The translations under genes were made by a program, and so were the position numbers. A DNA stretch of 6,970 bases, taken from an uncultured Anaerotruncus sp. GTDB taxonomy: Bacteria; Bacillota_A; Clostridia; Oscillospirales; CAG-272. The stretch spans positions 1 to 6,970 of the forward strand of contig CATYWI010000065.1 of NCBI GenBank assembly GCA_958414155.1, written 5' to 3'. The notes beneath the pieces were generated by a model. That model saw nothing but the letters and a program-made list of their open reading frames with translations, had not been told where the DNA came from and did not search any database. Below, one piece after another: positions 1 to 5,106 of this stretch (positions are counted from its first letter, which is position 1; each line of letters opens with the position of its first letter).

Positions 1-1150
1 CGCTCTTGCCGCGTGCACCGGTGTACTTTGTAAGCACTACGCCGCAGGAGAGGAGAGACGAGTTGTGCTTTTCAAATACATCTCCGAAGTTGGGGTCGAA
101 TGCCGCCGATACGTCTGCGGAGAGGCACTTGGAATTCAGTCTTACCACCGCGGACGAGGTGTTCTGAGATGCTGCTATTGCATCTATCAGGTCGAGCATA
201 AGCTCGCACTGCATACCGGTGTTGCCTTCGCTGCCTATCTCCTCCTTGTCAGCGAGTATGCAGAGCAGGGAGTTCGCTCCGCCCATTGCCTCAAACATTG
301 CTGTGAGAGCGGGGTAGGAGCACACTCTGTCGTCATGACCGTAGCCGCATATCATCGAGCGGTCAAGACCTGCATCTCTTGCCTTTCCGAGCGGAACTGC
401 GCACAGTTCTGCAGAGAGGAAATCGGCTTCGTCGATGCCGTATTTTTCATTGAGAATGCGGAGAACGTTCAGCTTTATGCCGTCGGATACATCATCGATC
501 GGACGGCTGCCGACGAGCAGGTTCAGCTTTTCGCCGGGAATTGCGGAGCCGAGCGGCTTGCTGTCATCGCCGTGTCCGAGATGGGGAAGAAGATCGTTTA
601 TATACAGCACAGGGTCGCTGTCATCCTCGCCGATGACTACATTTACGACCTCGCCGTTCTTTTTCGCTACAACGCCGTGAAGAGCCAGGGGAGTGGCGAC
701 CCACTGATATTTGCGTATGCCGCCGTAGTAGTGTGTCTTGAGGAAGCTCATGCCGGAGTCCTCGTAAAGCGGTACCTGCTTGAGGTCAAGACGGGGAGAA
801 TCGATGTGCGCCGCGGAAATGCGGATGCCGTTCTTTATGTCGTCGGAGCCGATGTAGAAGAGGAAGAGGTTTTTGCCGCGGTTGTTGTAATAATACTTTC
901 CTCCGCGCACGATATCATCGCCGAATTCATAGGGAATGAAGCCCTCTTTTTCGGCAAGCGCTATTGCGGCGGTTACGGCTTCGCGTTCGGTTTTGGCATT
1001 GTCAAGAAACTTCATGTAGCCGTGCGCATAGTCGTATGCGGCATCGACAGCTTCGCTGTCGCGGAGCTGATACACGGTTTTTTTCTGGTACGCAAGCTCC
1101 TTGGCGGAATCTGCTGCGGTTTTTTCGATGGTTTCGTTTTCGGGTCTCAT
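1..1150 (-). CDS. M18 family zinc aminopeptidase, C-terminus cut off by window edge
   Basis: Cytosolic metallo-aminopeptidase that removes N-terminal residues from peptides using two zinc ions. 383 codons are present; M18 enzymes usually have about 430-480 residues, so the last part, including the C-terminal histidine ligand, lies beyond the left edge. Visible M18 signatures in order: AAHIDSP (zinc ligand H115, D117), GHDDR (bridging aspartate at D273/D274), DKEEIGS (catalytic glutamate/zinc ligand E303-E304), SADVSAAFDPN (D346) and KYTGARGKS at the last visible residues. All catalytic residues that should be present are present. The start ATG (1148-1150) has an AAAGGA Shine-Dalgarno site 6 nt upstream (1157-1162). 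It lies 24 bp after the lytic transglycosylase, probably as last or later gene of the coaE operon. No signal peptide. The family is secure; the natural substrate is unknown. Confidence 0.93.
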   Translation of the reverse strand, partial: MRPENETIEKTAADSAKELAYQKKTVYQLRDSEAVDAAYDYAHGYMKFLDNAKTEREAVTAAIALAEKEGFIPYEFGDDIVRGGKYYYNNRGKNLFLFYIGSDDIKNGIRISAAHIDSPRLDLKQVPLYEDSGMSFLKTHYYGGIRKYQWVATPLALHGVVAKKNGEVVNVVIGEDDSDPVLYINDLLPHLGHGDDSKPLGSAIPGEKLNLLVGSRPIDDVSDGIKLNVLRILNEKYGIDEADFLSAELCAVPLGKARDAGLDRSMICGYGHDDRVCSYPALTAMFEAMGGANSLLCILADKEEIGSEGNTGMQCELMLDLIDAIAASQNTSSAVVRLNSKCLSADVSAAFDPNFGDVFEKHNSSLLSCGVVLTKYTGARGKS

Positions 1151-1174
1151 TTTTTATCCTTTCTCATGTGTGAT

Positions 1175-1747
1175 TCAGTTATACAGCTTGTTGTATTTTG
1201 CAACGGCGGTTTCCAGCTCCGCAACGAAGCCTGCTATCTCCGTATCCGGAATTTTTGTAAGTCTGCCGTTTTTATCTGTAAGTGTCGCGTCGCCGAGCCA
1301 TGTGTCTACCTTGTCGGTACCCACGCGCATCGCGGCGAAAACGCATTTCCAGTCTGTGTATTTTTTATAAAGCTCGGATATCCGGTAGCAGCCTATCGTA
1401 AGGTTTGTCTCCGGCTCGTAAAGCAATCCGGGGTCTGTGTTCATACCTATCGCGGAGGCGTATATCCGGTAGTCGTCGGCGGTGAGCTGCATAAGACCTA
1501 TCCGGTCGGCGTCTCCTGTCTCGGTCCTGAGACCCGAGTCAAAGTTGCTTTCCACCTTCATGACGGCGTAGATCACATTGGCGGGGATGCCGAGGTCCGC
1601 CGAGTGCTTCATAACCGAGTCTGTGTACATCCGCGGGTAGCGCTCGCGCTCAACGCGGTCGCATATCCTGTCAAAGAGTATGCCGCAGCCGATGGAAAGT
1701 GCGGCTATTATCAGAATAGTAATTGTTCTTTTTATGGCTGTTCTCAT
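1175..1747 (-). CDS. Membrane-anchored SLT-type lytic transglycosylase, variant active-site motif
   Basis: Small lytic transglycosylase-like protein (190 aa) predicted to cleave peptidoglycan glycan strands outside the membrane. Residues 1-8 are basic, and a hydrophobic stretch at about 9-25 is a signal anchor; C21 follows LSIG, a poor lipobox match. The SLT domain spans about 50-165: catalytic Glu in VES (E66, S67), then GLMQLT (84-89), then NLTIGCYRISELYKKY (115-130). The usual AYNAG motif near the domain end is replaced by A-M-R-V-G (139-143), so activity is not assured. The frame is open 48 nt further upstream, but that would overlap coaE. ATG 1745-1747 has AAAGG at 1754-1758, 6 nt away, and that Shine-Dalgarno site overlaps the coaE stop codon, which suggests translational coupling. 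The gap to coaE is 10 bp. A small SLT protein next to coaE is a recurring clostridial arrangement. Confidence 0.88.
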   Translation of the reverse strand: MRTAIKRTITILIIAALSIGCGILFDRICDRVERERYPRMYTDSVMKHSADLGIPANVIYAVMKVESNFDSGLRTETGDADRIGLMQLTADDYRIYASAIGMNTDPGLLYEPETNLTIGCYRISELYKKYTDWKCVFAAMRVGTDKVDTWLGDATLTDKNGRLTKIPDTEIAGFVAELETAVAKYNKLYN

Positions 1748-1757
1748 GTGGGACCTT

Positions 1758-2354
1758 TCACTTTTTTTCCGCGCAAGCGGCAATGCGGTCGGCAAATTCG
1801 CCGAGCGCGTCGATATCCCCGTTGTTCATCATTGTGACCGAGCACCGTTCTGTGTAGTAGCTGTCGTCGCGCGATGCGTTTATACGTGCCTGTAACTGCT
1901 CCGGAGTCCTTGTTGCTCCGTCGCGCTCGGTAAGGCGCGCGGCGCGCGATCCCCGCGGCGCAAGGATCCCGACCGTCATGTCGCACATGCCGTCAAGACC
2001 CGCCTCAAACAAAAGCGGAGCGTCTATCGCTACGGGAATGCCTGCGTTCGCGGCGGCTGCGCTGCGTGCCATGACTTCATCTGCCACATACTTATGGGAG
2101 ATACGGTTAAGATCACCGAGGGCAGCTTTGTCCTTGAACACCGCGTCGGCAAGAGCCGAGCGGTCTATGCCGCCGGCGGTATTGAGAATACCTTTTCCGA
2201 ACCGTTTCACAATCTCCGAGGTACACTCGCCCGGCGCTGCGATCATTTCGTGATATATCCTGTCGCAGTCGAGAACGCAGAAGCCGCGCGCGGCTAACAT
2301 TGAACAGAAAAGCGATTTTCCGGCGCCGCTCGGTCCCGTAACACCAATCGTCAT
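1758..2354 (-). CDS. coaE: Dephospho-CoA kinase
   Basis: Phosphorylates the 3'-hydroxyl of dephospho-CoA with ATP, the last step of coenzyme A synthesis, in the cytosol. 198 aa, the usual family length (about 195-210). Walker A GPSGAGKS at residues 7-14; DCD (29-31) matches the substrate-site acidic motif; ISHK (85-88) matches the conserved I-x-H; PLLFE at 113-117 is a CoaE hallmark; the lid region contains R144; NNG at 177-179 is the conserved C-terminal turn. Two usually conserved lid/adenine-site elements differ: the Gln of R-I-x-x-Q is Ser161, and the Ala-Asp before the NNG turn reads Cys-Ser. ATG 2352-2354 was chosen over ATG 2379-2381 because it has GGAG 8 nt upstream and because the predicted transcription start is at about 2381. 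It is first gene of a leftward operon with the lytic transglycosylase and aminopeptidase. Confidence 0.95.
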   Translation of the reverse strand: MTIGVTGPSGAGKSLFCSMLAARGFCVLDCDRIYHEMIAAPGECTSEIVKRFGKGILNTAGGIDRSALADAVFKDKAALGDLNRISHKYVADEVMARSAAAANAGIPVAIDAPLLFEAGLDGMCDMTVGILAPRGSRAARLTERDGATRTPEQLQARINASRDDSYYTERCSVTMMNNGDIDALGEFADRIAACAEKK

Positions 2355-2362
2355 AGCTGACA

Positions 2363-2367
2363 CTCCA
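2363..2367 (-). promoter_or_regulatory. Shine-Dalgarno site of coaE
   Basis: TGGAG on the minus strand, 8 nt before the ATG at 2352-2354. It decides the coaE start: the alternative in-frame ATG at 2379-2381 has no such site and coincides with the predicted transcription start. Confidence 0.75.
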
Positions 2368-2387
2368 TAAAGTAAATGCATATATTT

Positions 2388-2416
2388 ATTATACTACAAA
2401 ATAAGCAAAATTGCAA
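2388..2416 (-). promoter_or_regulatory. Sigma-A-type promoter of the coaE operon
   Basis: Read leftward: -35 TTGCAA (2411-2416, four of six consensus bases), 17-bp spacer, perfect -10 TATAAT (2388-2393). The start site is predicted at about 2381, giving a leader of about 27 nt that carries the coaE Shine-Dalgarno site. The surroundings are AT-rich, unlike the flanking genes. No operator-like palindrome is visible next to it. Confidence 0.8.
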
Positions 2417-2466
2417 TACCCTGCGGGAAAACATACGCGCCTCGTGAGAAAAGACAGAAAAAACGG

Positions 2467-2495
2467 TTGAAAAATCCTCATCCGTGGTGTATAAT
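2467..2495 (+). promoter_or_regulatory. Sigma-A-type promoter of the HAD-murB-whiA(-dnaE) operon
   Basis: -35 TTGAAA (2467-2472, five of six consensus bases), 17-bp spacer, perfect -10 TATAAT (2490-2495). The start site is predicted at about 2502, giving a leader of about 43 nt before the HAD gene. The longest open frame for the HAD gene begins at an ATG inside this promoter and therefore cannot be the real start. It is the only good promoter seen for the rightward genes. Confidence 0.85.
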
Positions 2496-2528
2496 AGAAA
2501 ATGGTTATGTGTGCGCAAGAATGATACG

Positions 2529-2534
2529 AAGGGG
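2529..2534 (+). promoter_or_regulatory. Shine-Dalgarno site of the HAD hydrolase gene
   Basis: AAGGGG, 10 nt before the ATG at 2545-2547. It supports that ATG over the in-frame ATG at 2521, which lies upstream of this site and has no Shine-Dalgarno sequence of its own within the predicted transcript. Confidence 0.65.
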
Positions 2535-2544
2535 CAATAACGAC

Positions 2545-3228
2545 ATGAAATATAAATATCTTCTTTTTGATGCAGACGACACGCTGCTTGATTTCAGACG
2601 TTCCGAAAGGGAAGCGCTGACCGATGCCATGCTGCGCTTCGGCATTCATCCGACCGAAGAGCTGATAAAAGGCTACAGCGAGATAAACGACAGCCTGTGG
2701 AAGCTGCTTGAACGCGGCGGGATCGGAAAAAATGAGTTGAGAGTGCGCAGATTTGAGCTTTTTGCGGAAAAGTACGGACTGGATGCGGATCCGCATATGC
2801 TTGCCGCAGAATATACGGACCGCCTTGCCGAAAAGTCCTTTCCGGTCAACGGAGCGGTAGAGCTTTGCGCCTCCCTGATGGGCAAATATCGGCTGTTTAT
2901 CATCACCAACGGTATAAAGAACATACAGGAAAGCCGTCTCGGAGCATCGGAGTTAAAGCAATATATTGAAAAATCCTTTATATCCGAAGAAATGGGCGCC
3001 GAGAAGCCGTCGCCGCTGTTTTTCGACCGTGTTGCATCCGCTATCGACGGATTCGACAGGTCGTTCGCGCTCGTCATAGGCGATTCGCTCACATCGGATA
3101 TCGCAGGCGGGATAGCGGCGGGTATCGACACCTGCTGGTTCAACCCGCAACGTAAGGCGCCGGCGGATGGGATCGTTCCGACATATGAAATACATGCACT
3201 CACAGAACTTTTCCGGGTGCTTGAGTAA
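2545..3228 (+). CDS. HAD-family hydrolase, YjjG/YfnB-like nucleotidase
   Basis: Cytosolic haloacid dehalogenase-superfamily phosphatase. It resembles the YjjG/YfnB group, which dephosphorylates nucleoside monophosphates, including non-canonical pyrimidine nucleotides; that substrate is inferred from overall resemblance only. 227 aa, matching YjjG (about 225). HAD motifs are complete: motif I FDADDT with nucleophile D9 and acid D11; motif II IITNG with T121; motif III GAEKP with K154; motif IV IGDSLTSD with D180 and D185 for magnesium. Residues about 16-95 form a helical C1-type cap. The start follows family convention (the protein begins just before FDADDTLLDF) and the promoter position; ATG 2521 would add eight residues and is less likely. 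It is first gene of the rightward operon, 14 bp before murB. Its link to the murB-whiA genes is not obvious. Confidence 0.88.
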   Translation: MKYKYLLFDADDTLLDFRRSEREALTDAMLRFGIHPTEELIKGYSEINDSLWKLLERGGIGKNELRVRRFELFAEKYGLDADPHMLAAEYTDRLAEKSFPVNGAVELCASLMGKYRLFIITNGIKNIQESRLGASELKQYIEKSFISEEMGAEKPSPLFFDRVASAIDGFDRSFALVIGDSLTSDIAGGIAAGIDTCWFNPQRKAPADGIVPTYEIHALTELFRVLE

Positions 3229-3242
3229 GCGCGGAGGTATGA

Positions 3243-4166
3243 ATGGAAAATTCACTTGAACGGTATATTTCGTTTCTTGACGCGGCGGGAATCGGTTATG
3301 AGCGTTCGGTCCCGATGTCGGGACGCACGAGCTTCCGCATAGGCGGTCCCGCCGATCTCGGTGTGTTGCCCGAGTCTGCCGATATGGCAGTCGAGGCAAT
3401 AAAAAACGCCGACCTATGCGGTGTGCGTACGGTGATACTCGGTAACGGGTCAAATGTTCTGTTTGACGACGCAGGCTTCCGTGGTGCTGTGATCTTTACA
3501 AAAAAGCTACGTGATGTGGCTGTATGCGGTACGCATGTGACCGCCGGAGCCGGCGCTCCGCTCGGCTCGGTCGCGGCCGCGGCGCGCGACGCCGGACTGA
3601 CCGGGCTGGAATTCGCCTACGGTATTCCCGGTACTCTCGGCGGCGCGCTGTGCATGAACGCCGGAGCTTACGGCGGAGAGATGGCCGATGTCACCGAGAG
3701 CGTTGTTTTGTATGACCGTGAACGCGGCTGTACGGTCACGGTGAGCGGCGCCGGAATGAATTTCGGATACAGAAGAAGCGTCGTGGGCGATGGCTCGCGT
3801 TATGCTGTGCTCGGCGCGCGTCTCGCGCTTTCTGCGGGTGATAAAAATATGATCTCAGAAAAAATGAACGAGTTCATACGCCGCCGCAGCGAAAAGCAGC
3901 CGCTTAATTATCCGAGCGCCGGCAGCGTGTTCAAACGCAGTGCGCCGGACGTATACGTGGGGAAAATGATCGAAGATGGCGGTCTCAAGGGATATTCGAT
4001 AGGAGGCGCGCAGGTGTCGGAAAAGCATGCCGGCTTTATCATAAACCGCGGCGGCGCCACGTCCGCAGACGTGAACGCTCTTATCGCGTATATTCAGAAT
4101 AAAATAACAGAAAAATACGGCATTGACCTTGAATGTGAGATACGTCGTATTCCGGAGCGGAAATGA
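3243..4166 (+). CDS. murB: UDP-N-acetylenolpyruvoylglucosamine reductase
   Basis: FAD enzyme that reduces UDP-GlcNAc-enolpyruvate with NADPH to UDP-MurNAc, the second committed step of peptidoglycan precursor synthesis, in the cytosol. 307 aa, the usual size of the short (type II) MurB of Gram-positives. FAD-binding motifs: TSFRIGGPAD (29-38), LGNGSN (66-71), GIPGTLGG (127-134) and MNAGAYGG (138-145). Active site: Y176-R177 in FGYRRS, proton donor S228 in YPSAGSVFKR, and the C-terminal glutamate in LECEIR (E299). EKHAGFIIN (270-278 region) is a further MurB signature. GGAGG lies 5 nt before the ATG. A second ATG at 3239 starts a frame that ends after six codons and is not used. It is 14 bp after the HAD gene and overlaps whiA by 4 bp (ATGA). 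Confidence 0.97.
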   Translation: MENSLERYISFLDAAGIGYERSVPMSGRTSFRIGGPADLGVLPESADMAVEAIKNADLCGVRTVILGNGSNVLFDDAGFRGAVIFTKKLRDVAVCGTHVTAGAGAPLGSVAAAARDAGLTGLEFAYGIPGTLGGALCMNAGAYGGEMADVTESVVLYDRERGCTVTVSGAGMNFGYRRSVVGDGSRYAVLGARLALSAGDKNMISEKMNEFIRRRSEKQPLNYPSAGSVFKRSAPDVYVGKMIEDGGLKGYSIGGAQVSEKHAGFIINRGGATSADVNALIAYIQNKITEKYGIDLECEIRRIPERK

Positions 4167-5056
4167 GCTTTGGCGATAATGTAAAAAGTGAGCTTCTCGG
4201 TGCGTTGCCGCAACGAACCTGCTGCCGCCGCAGCTATCTGCACGGCTTGCTCATAAATGCAGAAAACGGTGTTGCGGGAATGGTCATGTGCCGTATAAAG
4301 GGTGAGAAAACCGCCGGGACAGTAAAAAAGCTCTTGCTCGAGCAGTATGGCAGAGTGCCCGAGACGCGCAACGAGAATTGCTACGGAAGAGCCATATGTG
4401 TGTGTGAATTTGAGTCAAAGCGCCTTGCGGCTTTTCTTGAAGAGCTGTCGGATCCCGCTCGTATTTCGGATGAGATACCCGAGCTTAAGTGCCCGGAGTG
4501 CCGCGGCGCATTTGCCGCAGGAGTTATCGCAGCCGCCGCGCGCTTTTGCGATCCGCAAAAGGCGGTGCGCATGGAGATAGGGATCAGCGACCCCGTGAGA
4601 GCTGAACGCGCGGCGGCATTCTTTGCCGCAGCGTGGAGCACTCCCGCGCTTTCCTTCCGTTCGGGGTGCGGTTCGGTGATCTTCAAGAAAAGCCAGGCTG
4701 TGCAGGATATACTTTCTGAGGCGGGAGCGCCAATGGCTGCCATGGAGCTTATACAGGGAGACCTTCTGCGTGAATTCCGCGGAAATATAAACCGTGCATC
4801 AAACTGCGAGGTGCGCAATATAGGGCGCTCGGTCAGCGCGGCGGCGGCACAGCTTGAAGCAATACGTCTCTTGCGTGAGGCGGGGAGCTTTGAAGCTCTG
4901 CCTGAGGATCTGCGCGAGACGGCTGAACTGCGCGAAAAAGAACCGGAGTGCTCGATCGCTGAGTTGGCGGGAAAGCATTCTCCGCCGATATCTAAGTCCG
5001 GAGCCAATCACAGACTGCGGCGCATATGTGAAGCTGCCGAAAAACTGAAAAAGTAA
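4163..5056 (+). CDS. whiA: DNA-binding protein WhiA
   Basis: WhiA is a conserved Gram-positive DNA-binding protein: a sporulation-septation transcription factor in Streptomyces, and linked to cell division and chromosome segregation in Bacillus. 297 aa, slightly short (usually about 305-330). The N-terminus matches the family (SFGDNVKSEL, then TCCRRSYLHGLL at 19-30). The middle is the degenerate LAGLIDADG homing-endonuclease-like domain, including CRGAFAAGVIAAAARFCDP (113-131), where family members usually have a Gly-Ser turn. C110-P-E-C113 forms a CxxC pair. The C-terminus is strongly conserved: REFRGNINRASNCE (203-216), LPEDLRETAELR (246-257) and the helix-turn-helix ending in PPISKSGANHRLRRI (274-288). 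It starts inside the murB stop (ATGA) with GGAG 5 nt upstream, so translation is likely coupled. The usual partners rapZ and yvcK do not precede it. Confidence 0.95.
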   Translation: MSFGDNVKSELLGALPQRTCCRRSYLHGLLINAENGVAGMVMCRIKGEKTAGTVKKLLLEQYGRVPETRNENCYGRAICVCEFESKRLAAFLEELSDPARISDEIPELKCPECRGAFAAGVIAAAARFCDPQKAVRMEIGISDPVRAERAAAFFAAAWSTPALSFRSGCGSVIFKKSQAVQDILSEAGAPMAAMELIQGDLLREFRGNINRASNCEVRNIGRSVSAAAAQLEAIRLLREAGSFEALPEDLRETAELREKEPECSIAELAGKHSPPISKSGANHRLRRICEAAEKLKK

Positions 5057-5091
5057 TATTTTTATATAAGTTGTGAGTAGTAAAAAAGTCG

Positions 5092-5096
5092 AGGAG
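5092..5096 (+). promoter_or_regulatory. Probable Shine-Dalgarno site of dnaE
   Basis: AGGAG, 10 nt before the dnaE ATG at 5107. A second purine run, GAGG (5101-5104), is only 2 nt from the ATG and too close to be the main site. The rest of the 50-bp whiA-dnaE gap is AT-rich and shows no terminator hairpin, so read-through from whiA is expected. Confidence 0.55.
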
Positions 5097-5106
5097 CGGT
5101 GAGGCT

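Noticed and set aside
1748..1795. 16-residue extension of the lytic transglycosylase starting at 1795
   Set aside because: It would overlap the coaE 3' end and put charged residues before the signal anchor. The ATG at 1747 has its own Shine-Dalgarno site overlapping the coaE stop.
65..1837. Plus-strand open frame of 590 aa as a protein-coding gene
   Set aside because: It lies wholly opposite convincing M18 aminopeptidase, lytic transglycosylase and coaE sequence, has no Shine-Dalgarno site or known domain, and its length follows from avoidance of three codons in the sense genes.
1933..1962. GC-rich alternating GCGC tract in coaE
   Set aside because: It is explained by Arg/Ala codons in the coding frame; no repeat unit or regulatory context.
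2355..2381. Nine-residue N-terminal extension of CoaE starting at 2381
   Set aside because: Its ATG sits at the predicted transcription start and has no ribosome binding site; the internal ATG at 2354 has GGAG at good spacing and gives the normal family N-terminus just before the Walker A motif.
2467..2544. 26-residue N-terminal extension of the HAD hydrolase starting at 2467
   Set aside because: The upstream ATG overlaps the -35 box of the promoter, so it would not be transcribed; family members begin next to the FDADDT motif.
3309..3324. Inverted repeat with 7-bp arms and a 2-nt centre (GTCCCGA/TCGGGAC)
   Set aside because: It lies inside murB, encodes ordinary family residues, has no T-run or promoter nearby, and an imperfect-loop repeat of this size is expected by chance.
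4381..5007. Minus-strand open frame of 208 aa opposite whiA
   Set aside because: It is antisense to well-conserved WhiA sequence. The product is Ser/Ala/Arg-rich low complexity typical of a shadow frame.
5057..5106. Possible internal promoter before dnaE (TATATA at 5063-5068)
   Set aside because: No -35 hexamer at a workable distance; the AT-rich stretch alone is not enough.
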